NCBI RefSeq assembly: GCF_000695625.1
Contig: NZ_JMQI01000058.1
Coordinates: 62,001-126,000, forward strand
Length of the DNA: 64,000 bases
Source of the DNA: Amycolatopsis rifamycinica
Lineage (GTDB): Bacteria; Actinomycetota; Actinomycetes; Mycobacteriales; Pseudonocardiaceae
Direction: 5' to 3'
Part shown: piece after piece, positions 1 through 6,338 of the stretch
Layout of the letters: each line of letters begins with the position of its first letter
Numbering within the stretch: position 1 is the first letter of the stretch
Program-made: the position numbers and the translations under genes
Notes under the pieces: generated by a model
The model's database searches: none
Told to the model about the DNA's origin: nothing
Seen by the model: the letters and a program-made list of their open reading frames with translations, nothing else

Positions 1-210
1 GCGGCGAAGCACCACCTCGACGACGAAGGCCGCGAGAGCCTGAGGACGGTCATCGGCGTCCTGGAGCGATCGTGGTACGGCGAGGACGACGCCCCCCAGC
101 CGGACCTCCCCCCGGCCTTCGACGGCCTGCGGCGAAGCCTTCGCCGCAACGCGCCGCTCTCGTGGAAGGGCAAGCTCTTCCCCCGCTCGGTCTTCCGCAA
201 CCGCGACTGA
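1..210 (+). CDS. C-terminal tail of a transglutaminase-like membrane protein (partial)
   Basis: Frame 1 is open from the window edge to a TGA at 208-210 and encodes the last 69 residues of a protein. The tail is soluble and basic at its end (LRRSLRRNAPLSWKGKLFP then RSVFRNRD). This resembles the end of actinobacterial DUF3488/DUF4129 transglutaminase (TgpA-like) proteins, which often neighbour DUF3040 genes and dinB. The family call rests on this short tail and on context, because no catalytic domain lies in the window. It is convergent with the DUF3040 gene, and a 21-bp-phased repeat array separates the two. Confidence 0.45.
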   Translation, partial: AAKHHLDDEGRESLRTVIGVLERSWYGEDDAPQPDLPPAFDGLRRSLRRNAPLSWKGKLFPRSVFRNRD

Positions 211-241
211 CCCCCGCTCCCGGCGACACTCCCGCGGAAAA

Positions 242-426
242 GGCATCACCCGTGATCCGCAAGGCATCACGTGTGTCTGGAGGGGCATCACGCGTGATCA
301 GCCGGGCATCATCCTGATGCCCCTCCAGTCACGAGAGATGCCCCTCCAGACACGCGAGATGCCTCTCCCATCACGGGAGATGCCTCCTCAGTCACGGGAG
401 ATGCCCCTCGGCGCACGCGAGTGCCG
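242..426. repeat. Mirror array of 21-bp-phased units, copy A
   Basis: GGCATC begins at 242, 263, 284 and 305, exactly every 21 bp. A palindromic hinge (304-322) follows, and the complementary GATGCC then begins at 316, 337, 358, 379 and 400, again every 21 bp, with a degenerate unit at 421. A typical unit is GGCATCACGCGTGAT plus a variable hexamer, with the inner palindrome TCACGCGTGA. The array fills the space between two convergent genes. The same design recurs at 9065, 25988 and 51815. Confidence 0.85.
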
Positions 427-518
427 GTGCGAGGTGAGCGGCGGCGTCACCCGGGTGGGGGTCACCTACTGTTACCGCGCGCCGAAAGACCCGGGCTGGG
501 GTGGGTGAGCACACAAGA

Positions 519-554
519 AGATCCGCGTCCCCCCGTTCGGTGGGACGCGGATCT
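519..554 (-). terminator. Hairpin terminator of the DUF3040 gene
   Basis: A perfect 13-bp stem (519-531 with 542-554; AGATCCGCGTCCC and its complement) closes a 10-nt loop 16 bp past the DUF3040 stop codon. On the minus strand it is followed by CTTCTTGTG, a weak U-run. It could also stop read-through from the convergent gene. Confidence 0.75.
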
Positions 555-570
555 CTTTGGTCTTTCCGCT

Positions 571-975
571 CTACTGCTCCTCGAAGCGCTGGCGGAAGCG
601 CTCCTCCATCCTCTGGGTGAAGGAACTCCGGCGACCCGATGGCTTTCCACCGCGCGCACCCGGTCCACCGCCCTTGCCGTCTCCGTCGGCGCCGTGCCGA
701 ATCGATGTGACGGCCATCATGACTCCGAAGAACATCACGAGGAACCCGAGCACGCTGATCAGCGGGATGTCGGCCACCCGGAACTGCGGCACCACCACGC
801 CCAGCACCAGCAGGGCCACGCCCACTACGAACAGGGCGATGCCCTGAATACGCCGTCGGCGAGCGGGGCGACGCAACCGGGTGCCACGCACCGTGGATGC
901 GAACTTGGGGTCCTCGGCATAGAGCTCGCGCTCGATCTGATCGAGCAGCCGCTGCTCATGCTCGGAGAGTGGCAT
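571..975 (-). CDS. DUF3040 membrane protein
   Basis: This 134-residue protein has the DUF3040 pattern. It starts MPLSEHEQRLLDQIERELYA, followed by a short basic stretch, two adjacent hydrophobic helices (about residues 45-62 and 70-90) and a basic Gly-rich C-terminus. The function of the family is unknown; it is confined to Actinobacteria and is often encoded beside dinB or the mraZ cluster. The start at 975 is supported by GGAGGAGGAAAG just upstream. The protein probably sits in the cytoplasmic membrane as a helical hairpin. Transcription appears to be monocistronic, ending at the hairpin at 519-554. Confidence 0.85.
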   Translation of the reverse strand: MPLSEHEQRLLDQIERELYAEDPKFASTVRGTRLRRPARRRRIQGIALFVVGVALLVLGVVVPQFRVADIPLISVLGFLVMFFGVMMAVTSIRHGADGDGKGGGPGARGGKPSGRRSSFTQRMEERFRQRFEEQ

Positions 976-1063
976 CTTTCCTCCTCCGGCACAGCTGTCG
1001 CGGGCGCCGGGCCGCGCAACGTCCTGGACCCAACAGCCAACCCCAGGCGGGGTGGCACTGTCC

Positions 1064-1069
1064 AGGATA
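1064..1069 (-). promoter_or_regulatory. Possible -10 element for the DUF3040 gene
   Basis: The minus strand reads TATCCT about 90 bp before the DUF3040 start. I see no convincing -35 element. The assignment is tentative. Confidence 0.3.
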
Positions 1070-1152
1070 CGAGGCCCACGCCCGCACGACTACCCGATCC
1101 CGCATCCAGTAGGGATCGAATTGGGCTAAATCCCGCCCGACGGGGGTTGCGG

Positions 1153-1179
1153 ACGGTCACCGTCGCCGATCGTGACCGT
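1153..1179 (-). terminator. Inverted repeat after dinB
   Basis: ACGGTCAC (1153-1160) and GTGACCGT (1172-1179) form a perfect 8-bp stem with an 11-nt loop. It lies about 45 bp after the dinB stop codon, between dinB and the DUF3040 promoter region. It may be the dinB terminator or an operator. Confidence 0.4.
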
Positions 1180-1225
1180 TTTGCCGCCCCGCCGCCATTG
1201 TGGGGGAAGGTCACCAAGCCGAAGA

Positions 1226-2476
1226 TCACCGTCCGTTCTCCCGCGGCCCCAGCAGCGACGCGGGCCGTATCGCCGCCGACCCGAACTTCGACCGCGCGAC
1301 GTCGGCCGCCACCTCCGCGTCCCGCCAGCGCGGTGCCGGCGAGTCGAACACCAGCTGCTCCCCCGCCTCCCCCGTGTCCAGCCCTTCGACGCGGACGCCG
1401 ATCAGCCGCACCGCCCCGGTCGGCGCGTGCTCGGCGAGCAGCGCCACGGCCACCGCGTGGATCTCGCGCGCCACGTCCGTCGCCGAAACCAGCGTGCGGG
1501 CCCGCGTGATCGTCCGGAAGTCCGCGAACCGCACCTTGATCGAGACCGTCCGGCCGCGCACCCCTCGCGCCCGCAACGTCGCCCCGACCCGCTCGGACAG
1601 GCGAAGCAGCTCCAGCCCCAGCGACGCCCGGTCGTGCCGGTCGACGTCGAACGTGTGCTCCGCCCCGATCGACTTCTCCGGCGAATCGACCACCACCGCC
1701 CGCTCGTCCACCCCGTGCGCGAGCCGGTACAGGTGCTCGCCGATCGCGGTCCCCAGCGATTTCTTCAGCCGCTCCGGCGGGAACGTGGCGACGTCGGCGA
1801 TCGTCGCCAGGCCCAGGCGCCGCAGGTGCTCCTCGGTCCGCGCGCCGACGCCCCACAGCGCCGACACCGGCAGCGGGTGCAGGAAGTCCAGCGTCTCCGC
1901 CGCCGGCACGACGACCACGCCGTCCGGCTTCGCCATCCCCGACGCCAGCTTCGCGACGAACTTGACCTTCGCCACCCCCACCGAGCAGGTGATCCCGTGT
2001 TCGGCCGCGACCCGCGAACGAATTTGTTCGCCCAGCGCGGCCGGCGTGGCGCCCAGCCGCCGCAACGCGCCGCTGACGTCGAGGAATGCTTCGTCCAGGC
2101 TGAGCGGCTCGACCAGGGGCGTCAGCTCCCGGAAGATCCCCATGACCCCGCGGGACACCGAGCTGTAGAGCCCCCCGGTCGGCGGGATGTTGATCAGGTG
2201 CGGGCACAGCCGCTTCGCCGTCGAGAACGGCATGGCCGAGCGCACGCCGAACTTCCGCGCCGGGTAGTTCGCCGCGGCGACGACGGCCCGGGGCCCGCCC
2301 CCGGACACCACGACCGGCTTGTCCGCCAGCTCGGGCCGGGTCCGCAGCTCGACCGACACGAAGAACGCGTCCATGTCGACGTGCAGCATCCCGCACCCGG
2401 CGTCGTCCGGCACCGGCTCACCCGGCCGGACACGGAACCGGGCCATCCCGCCCGGCAGCTCAGCATTTCGCCCCAC
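1226..2476 (-). CDS. dinB: Y-family DNA polymerase IV
   Basis: A 416-residue translesion polymerase. The catalytic carboxylates are visible in VDMDAFFVSVE (about residues 33-43) and SLDEAFLDV (Asp and Glu near 128-129). The thumb/HhH segment (LWGVGARTEEHLRRLGLATI) and a C-terminal little-finger domain follow. No clear beta-clamp-binding pentapeptide is seen at the very C-terminus, which ends SLLGPRENGR. I chose the GTG at 2476 because a TAACGT hexamer ends exactly 7 bp before it, a leaderless arrangement. A longer version from a TTG at 2506 would run across that promoter element. Members of the family copy damaged DNA with low fidelity. Confidence 0.93.
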   Translation of the reverse strand: MGRNAELPGGMARFRVRPGEPVPDDAGCGMLHVDMDAFFVSVELRTRPELADKPVVVSGGGPRAVVAAANYPARKFGVRSAMPFSTAKRLCPHLINIPPTGGLYSSVSRGVMGIFRELTPLVEPLSLDEAFLDVSGALRRLGATPAALGEQIRSRVAAEHGITCSVGVAKVKFVAKLASGMAKPDGVVVVPAAETLDFLHPLPVSALWGVGARTEEHLRRLGLATIADVATFPPERLKKSLGTAIGEHLYRLAHGVDERAVVVDSPEKSIGAEHTFDVDRHDRASLGLELLRLSERVGATLRARGVRGRTVSIKVRFADFRTITRARTLVSATDVAREIHAVAVALLAEHAPTGAVRLIGVRVEGLDTGEAGEQLVFDSPAPRWRDAEVAADVARSKFGSAAIRPASLLGPRENGR

Positions 2477-2483
2477 GCCGAGG

Positions 2484-2489
2484 ACGTTA
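2484..2489 (-). promoter_or_regulatory. Leaderless -10 element of dinB
   Basis: TAACGT on the minus strand, 7 bp before the GTG at 2476. It favours this start over upstream in-frame codons. Confidence 0.6.
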
Positions 2490-2564
2490 CCGGCCACCCC
2501 CGACAATTTCCGGAGGGCCGGGCGGCGGAGCCCGCGAGTCTCAGACGGCCGGTGAAAAAGCAGG

Positions 2565-3290
2565 TCAGGCCGGGCGCGCCACCGCGTGCAGCCGGCCGGC
2601 GATGTCCCGCAGCACCGGCGTCCCCGCCGCCGCCCGCTCGAACTCCGCCAGCTCGTCGTCCCGGACGTCGCCGGTGACCAGGTCCGAGATCACCCGGTCG
2701 CCCTGCAGCAGGGTCACTTCGAGGCCGGCGGCCTCCAGGTCGGCACGCAGACCGGCGGTGGAGAAGCGGCGCTGCACCGTGTCGCCCGCGATGACCCCGT
2801 CGGCGCTCTCGAGCAGCTGCCGGGCCTCGCCGACCCGGCCCGCGAGGGCGCGGTGGAACGCCGCCGCGTGCCGGTTCGCCACCAGCACCGACACCGCGCC
2901 GCCGGGCGCGACCGCCGTGGCCAGTGCCGAGAGCACCGCGGCCGGGTCGTCGACGATCTCCAGCAGCCCGTGCGCCAGCACCAGATCGGCCGAGCCGGCC
3001 TCGACGTACCGGCCCAGCGCGTCGGAGTCGTCCGCGATCACCGTGATCAGCTCGGAGACGCCCTCCTCCTCGGCCCGGCGCTGCAGCGTGGCCAGTGCGT
3101 TAGGGCTCGGCTCGACGACCGTCACCCGGCAGCCCGCCGCCGCGAACGGCACCGCCCAGCCCCCGCTGCCGCCGCCCACGTCGACGACGCGGGGGTGCTC
3201 GGCGCCCCGGGCGCGTGCGGCCGCGAGTTCGGCCTCGAGCACCCGGCGGACGGCACCCGAACCCCGGGCGGCCACGGTCTCCGTCTTCAT
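2565..3290 (-). CDS. Class I SAM-dependent methyltransferase
   Basis: A 241-residue protein with the Rossmann motif I VVDVGGGSGGWAVPFAAAG, an acidic strand-2 end (VTVVEPS) and motif IV-like ADLVLAHGLLE, typical of Methyltransf_11/25-type enzymes. The methyl acceptor cannot be deduced. The ATG at 3290 is favoured over farther upstream codons because TACCCT ends 7 bp before it. It lies next to dinB and is divergent from the ParA-like gene. In many actinobacteria a methyltransferase sits beside dinB, but no shared role is established. Confidence 0.82.
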   Translation of the reverse strand: MKTETVAARGSGAVRRVLEAELAAARARGAEHPRVVDVGGGSGGWAVPFAAAGCRVTVVEPSPNALATLQRRAEEEGVSELITVIADDSDALGRYVEAGSADLVLAHGLLEIVDDPAAVLSALATAVAPGGAVSVLVANRHAAAFHRALAGRVGEARQLLESADGVIAGDTVQRRFSTAGLRADLEAAGLEVTLLQGDRVISDLVTGDVRDDELAEFERAAAGTPVLRDIAGRLHAVARPA

Positions 3291-3297
3291 GTCGCAC

Positions 3298-3303
3298 AGG
3301 GTA
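3298..3303 (-). promoter_or_regulatory. Leaderless -10 element of the methyltransferase gene
   Basis: TACCCT on the minus strand with a 7-bp gap to the ATG at 3290. Confidence 0.55.
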
Positions 3304-3383
3304 GTGCCCGCCCCCGCCCGCCTCCCGGCCTCCTCCCTTCGAGTGAACGGCCCTTGCCCGGCGGCGCCGCCCGCCCGCACCCG

Positions 3384-3389
3384 TAGGCT
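3384..3389 (+). promoter_or_regulatory. Leaderless -10 element of the ParA-like gene
   Basis: TAGGCT lies 7 bp before the GTG at 3397. It points to that codon rather than the GTG at 3391. Confidence 0.55.
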
Positions 3390-3396
3390 GGTGAAC

Positions 3397-4290
3397 GTGC
3401 ACACGGTCGCCGTACTCAGCCTCAAGGGAGGCGTCGGCAAGACGACGGTCGCTCTCGGTATCGCGTCCGCCGCCTTGCGTAGGGGCACGCGGACGCTGGT
3501 GGTCGACCTCGACCCGCAGGGCAACGCCACCACCTCGCTCGACCCGCCCTACACCGACGCCACCCTCGCGGACGTGCTCGAGACCCCGACCCGGGAAATG
3601 CTGGAGCGGGCGATCGCTCCCAGTGTCTGGAGCGAGGACGTCGACGTGCTCGTCGGCACCGAAGAGCTGGAGCTGCTCAACGACCCGGACGCCGACAGCG
3701 AGCGACTGGCGAACTTCTCGCGCGCGCTGGACGAGCTGCACCGCACATCGCTGCGGGAAACGCCGTACGAGCTGGTGATCCTCGACTGCCCGCCGTCGCT
3801 GGGCCGCCTGACGAAGTCGGCGCTGGTCGCCGCGGACAGCGCGCTGATCGTGACCGAGCCCACGATGTACGCCGTCGCCGGCGCGTCCCGGGCGCTGGAG
3901 GCGATCGAGAAGATCCGCAAGGAGCTCAACCCGGAGCTGCGCCCGATCGGCGTGCTGGTCAACAAGCTGCGCGTGCGGTCCTACGAGCACCAGTTCCGGA
4001 TCGCCGAGCTGCGCGAGAACTTCGGCTCGCTGGTGATGCCGACGGCGATCACCGACCGGCTCGCGGTGCAGCAGGCCCAGGGCGCGTGCAGCCCGATCCA
4101 CGAGTGGCACTCCCCGGGTGCCCAGGAGATCGCGCTGACGTTCAACATGGTGCTGGCGAAGATCCTGCGCTCCAACCGGGCGGGCCGGCACCGCATCGCC
4201 GGCGAGGAAGCCGACGGCCCCGACTGGCCCGAAGGCCCCGCCCCGGAGACCCCCGAGGCGCCGGCCGAGGTGTCCGAGTCCGCGGGATGA
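3397..4290 (+). CDS. ParA/MinD-family ATPase
   Basis: A 297-residue ATPase. The deviant Walker A (LKGGVGKTT) occurs near residue 10, Walker A' is VVDLDPQGNAT and Walker B is LVILDCPPSLG, so it belongs to the ParA (CbiA_P-loop) family. The C-terminal 40 residues are Pro/Glu/Ala-rich and probably disordered. No ParB gene is adjacent, so this is likely an orphan ParA that positions some cargo rather than the chromosome-partition ATPase of the origin region. The nei2 gene begins 3 bp after its stop, so the two are probably cotranscribed. Confidence 0.88.
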   Translation: MHTVAVLSLKGGVGKTTVALGIASAALRRGTRTLVVDLDPQGNATTSLDPPYTDATLADVLETPTREMLERAIAPSVWSEDVDVLVGTEELELLNDPDADSERLANFSRALDELHRTSLRETPYELVILDCPPSLGRLTKSALVAADSALIVTEPTMYAVAGASRALEAIEKIRKELNPELRPIGVLVNKLRVRSYEHQFRIAELRENFGSLVMPTAITDRLAVQQAQGACSPIHEWHSPGAQEIALTFNMVLAKILRSNRAGRHRIAGEEADGPDWPEGPAPETPEAPAEVSESAG

Positions 4291-4293
4291 GCC

Positions 4294-5103
4294 GTGCCCG
4301 AAGGTGACACCGTCTTCCTGGTCGCCCGGCGCTTCGCCAGGGCGATGACCGGGAAGACGTTGCTGCGCGGCGAGTTCCGCGTACCGCAACTGGCCACTGT
4401 GGACCTTTCCGGCCGCGAGGTGCTCGGCGTCGGAACGGTGGGGAAGCACCTGTTCACCCGCTTTTCCGGCGACCTGACCCTGCATTCGCACCTGATGATG
4501 GACGGGATGTGGGACGTCTACCCCGCCGGCGCGAAGTGGCGGCGCCCCGGCCACCACGCGCGCGTGATCTTCACCGCGGCCGACGCCCAGGTGATCGGCT
4601 TCCGCGTCCACGACCTGAAATTCGTGGCCACCAGCAAGGAACACGACCTCGTCGCCCACCTCGGCCCGGACCTGCTGGATCCGAAGTGGACGGACGAGCA
4701 CCTGGAGCTGGCGGTCGCGAACCTGACCGCCGATCCGGCTCGCGAGCTCGGTCTCGCGCTGCTGGACCAGCGCGTGATGGCGGGCGTCGGGAACCTCTAC
4801 AAGTGCGAGATCGCCTTCCTGCTCGGGGTGACGCCGTGGACGCCGGTGTCCGAAGTGGACGCCGAGCGCACGGTGGCGCTGGCCCGCAGGCTGCTGCTGG
4901 CCAACGCCCTCGCCGGGCGGTTCGACCAGAGCACCACCGGCCACCTCGACCGCAACCGCAAGAACTGGGTGTACGAGCGCACCCGGCAGGGCTGCTTCCG
5001 CTGCGGCGGCAAGCTGCTGGTCCGCACCCAGGGCCAGGACGTCCGGCGGCGGCCGACGTGGTTCTGCCCGAAGGACCAGACAGGGCCGTACCCGCCGCAG
5101 TAA
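4294..5103 (+). CDS. nei2: Endonuclease VIII-type DNA glycosylase/AP lyase (Nei2-like)
   Basis: This 269-residue member of the Fpg/Nei family starts with GTG and has the catalytic PEGDTV N-terminus (Pro2 nucleophile, Glu3). The helix-two-turn-helix region includes LLDQRVMAGVGNLYK. The C-terminal zinc finger begins CFRCGG (Cys234, Cys237). Its second half reads WFCPKDQ, so Cys258 is present but the usual fourth Cys is Asp261. The family excises oxidised pyrimidines in base-excision repair. The missing ligand may mean a modified finger. It probably shares a transcript with the ParA-like gene upstream. Confidence 0.9.
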   Translation: MPEGDTVFLVARRFARAMTGKTLLRGEFRVPQLATVDLSGREVLGVGTVGKHLFTRFSGDLTLHSHLMMDGMWDVYPAGAKWRRPGHHARVIFTAADAQVIGFRVHDLKFVATSKEHDLVAHLGPDLLDPKWTDEHLELAVANLTADPARELGLALLDQRVMAGVGNLYKCEIAFLLGVTPWTPVSEVDAERTVALARRLLLANALAGRFDQSTTGHLDRNRKNWVYERTRQGCFRCGGKLLVRTQGQDVRRRPTWFCPKDQTGPYPPQ

Positions 5104-5114
5104 GCCGGCTCACG

Positions 5115-5257
5115 TGACGCGGTACAACCACGTGCTCGACGGCGTGTTCGCGCTGCGCGAACGCCCCGCGGGCCTGGTGTCGTTCGGGCTCGGCGGTCCG
5201 GAACCCGGCGTCGGGCGGCCGCAGTTCGAGCCGTACTTCACGCGGGCGCGGTCGACG
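5115..5257 (+). pseudogene. Adenosine deaminase relic
   Basis: The frame just after nei2 encodes DGVFALRERPAGLVSFGLGG followed by PE, GVGRPQFEPYF and TRAR. This resembles the central part of bacterial adenosine deaminases (strand with GLGGPE, then F-x2-F-x2-AR). After TRAR the similarity breaks off and the expected HAGE motif is absent. Nothing upstream supplies the N-terminal metal-binding His residues. I read it as a decayed fragment of an add-like gene. The identification is from motif memory. Confidence 0.5.
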
Positions 5258-5316
5258 CCTCCTTCCTCGACGAGCGGCGGAAAGGCCGTCTGCGGAGTGA
5301 GATCACAGAAATGACG

Positions 5317-5346
5317 TTGCACAGCACCGCGGACTTCACCTAGCGT
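5317..5346 (+). promoter_or_regulatory. Promoter of the 5.35-kb small RNA
   Basis: TTGCAC (5317-5322) and TAGCGT (5341-5346) are separated by 18 bp, close to the housekeeping sigma consensus. Transcription would start near 5353. Confidence 0.6.
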
Positions 5347-5357
5347 GGCAGTACACG

Positions 5358-5373
5358 AGAAAGGAGGTGGTCC
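5358..5373 (+). promoter_or_regulatory. Extended Shine-Dalgarno sequence complementary to the whole 16S 3' tail
   Basis: AGAAAGGAGGTGGTCC can pair with all 16 nt of the 16S rRNA 3' end (GGAUCACCUCCUUUCU), with a single G-U wobble. Ordinary ribosome binding sites pair over 4-8 nt. It lies 4 nt before the TTG of the 12-codon frame, with the core AAGGAGG 10 nt before it. Confidence 0.65.
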
Positions 5374-5377
5374 TAAG

Positions 5378-5416
5378 TTGTATTCCAACAGGACTCGTGA
5401 GGTGACTGTCCGCTAG
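5378..5416 (+). CDS. Possible 12-residue leader peptide
   Basis: TTG at 5378 opens a 12-codon frame (M/L-YSNRTREVTVR) ending in TAG, placed after the extended Shine-Dalgarno sequence. A second tiny frame from GTG 5427 (VEDFEQRYNR..., 22 codons to TGA at 5495) follows inside the first stem-loop region. Neither is proven to be translated. Confidence 0.3.
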   Translation: MYSNRTREVTVR

Positions 5417-5581
5417 CGGATGGTACGTGGAGGACTTTGAGCAGCGATACAACCGAGCCACCTTCGGCTCATCGCCTGCTTCACGTGGTGCCTGATAGCG
5501 AATACCAGGCAGTCACCGTGCCCCCGGGGTTCCCGAGCACCAGTCCGGCTCGGGCTCAGGCGTTTGACGGCGCTTGAGAGC

Positions 5582-5603
5582 ACCCCCGGGGGTCCCTTTA
5601 TTT
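5582..5603 (+). terminator. Terminator of the small RNA
   Basis: ACCCCCGGGGGT (5582-5593) is a perfect palindrome followed by CCCTTTATTT, a rare true U-tract in this GC-rich window. Confidence 0.65.
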
Positions 5604-5698
5604 CGCTCATCTGTGCAGGTCATGCCACCCGGCGTCGCAGGACGACCGTCCGGCGATCAGCGTTTCGCCGTACCGTCCCCCGGACGGCTGAAGCTCGC

Positions 5699-5704
5699 TA
5701 GCCT
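5699..5704 (+). promoter_or_regulatory. Leaderless -10 element of the GNAT gene
   Basis: TAGCCT with a 6-bp gap to the ATG at 5711. Confidence 0.55.
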
Positions 5705-5710
5705 GGACGC

Positions 5711-6271
5711 ATGCTCAGGCCCGACTACCCGATCACCACGGCACGCCTGCTCCTGCGCCCGTTCACGCCCGATGACCTCGACGCGTTGAACTCCTTCCAG
5801 TCCCGCGCCGACGTGGCCCGCTACCTGTACTGGGGCCCGCGCAGCCGCGCCGAATCGGCCGCCGCGCTCGCGAAACGGGTGCACAGCTCGACCTTGACGA
5901 AGGAAGGGCAGTTCCTGGCCGTGGCGGTCGAGCTGGCCGCGACCGGCCAGCTGATCGGCGACCTGAACCTGGAGTGGCTGAGCAGCGAACACCGCCAGGG
6001 CGAGATCGGGTTCGTCTTCCACCCCGACCACCACGGCAAGGGCCTGGCCGCCGAAGCGACCACCGAGCTGTTGCGGCTGGGCTTCGAAGACCTGGGCCTG
6101 CACCGGATCATCGGCCGCTGCGACGGCCGGAACACCGCGTCCGCCGCGCTGATGGAACGCCTCGGCATGCGTCGGGAAGCGCACCTCAGGGAGAACGAGA
6201 TCGTCAAGGGCGAGTGGACCGACGAGCTCATCTACGCGATGCTCGAGGACGAGTGGAAGGACCGCGACTGA
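5711..6271 (+). CDS. GNAT acetyltransferase, RimJ/RimL type
   Basis: A 186-residue acetyltransferase of the Acetyltransf_3 type. It opens with ITTARLLLRPFTPDDLDAL, has the core strand GEIGFVFHPDHHGKGLAAEA with the acetyl-CoA pyrophosphate loop (Q/R-x2-GxG/A variant HHGKGLA), and ends with the LGLHRIIGRCDGRNTASAA and LMERLGMRRE segments typical of RimJ/RimL and spermidine acetyltransferase relatives. The substrate is unknown. It stands alone behind its own leaderless promoter. An 18-bp palindrome lies 5 bp after the stop. Confidence 0.85.
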   Translation: MLRPDYPITTARLLLRPFTPDDLDALNSFQSRADVARYLYWGPRSRAESAAALAKRVHSSTLTKEGQFLAVAVELAATGQLIGDLNLEWLSSEHRQGEIGFVFHPDHHGKGLAAEATTELLRLGFEDLGLHRIIGRCDGRNTASAALMERLGMRREAHLRENEIVKGEWTDELIYAMLEDEWKDRD

Positions 6272-6276
6272 GTGGT

Positions 6277-6294
6277 CACTTTCACGTGAAAGTG
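6277..6294. repeat. 18-bp perfect palindrome, copy 1
   Basis: CACTTTCACGTGAAAGTG, identical to 49837-49854 and 49870-49887. Copies 1 and 2 also share flanking GGT and CCC. It lies between the GNAT stop and pyrD. Confidence 0.85.
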
Positions 6295-6326
6295 CCCGCT
6301 CGGGTAGCGGCGGCCGGGCGGTTTGG

Positions 6327-6332
6327 CAGCAT
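6327..6332 (+). promoter_or_regulatory. Possible leaderless -10 element of pyrD
   Basis: CAGCAT with a 6-bp gap to the GTG at 6339. It departs from TANNNT at the first base. Confidence 0.35.
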
Positions 6333-6338
6333 GGGGAC

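Larger units (their letters stand above)
5353..5605 (+). ncRNA. Candidate structured small RNA with a leader peptide
   Basis: About 250 nt lie between a good promoter and a terminator, with no normal-sized gene. Stem-loops visible: GCAGCGAT (5441-5448) with 5471-5479 enclosing GAGCC/GGCTC; CACG/CGTG (5482-5485, 5517-5520) enclosing GCCTG/CAGGC (5490-5494, 5506-5510); CCCGAGC/GCTCGGG (5532-5538, 5548-5554). The 5' part carries a 16-nt anti-16S sequence (5358-5373) and a 12-codon reading frame. The downstream GNAT has its own promoter after the terminator, so the RNA is probably free-standing. It could be a regulatory RNA, an attenuator or a dual-function mRNA. I do not recognise a named family. 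Confidence 0.55.

Noticed and set aside
317..508. Heptapeptide-repeat protein (MPLQSRE-like units) across array A
   Set aside because: Any 21-bp repeat reads as heptapeptide repeats in open frames. The frames differ among arrays, no ribosome binding site precedes them and the mirror hinge would change the repeat, so DNA/RNA-level function is more likely.
825..2396. Long frame opposite and beside dinB
   Set aside because: Translation is Arg/Gly-rich without motifs and it conflicts with clear dinB and DUF3040 genes.
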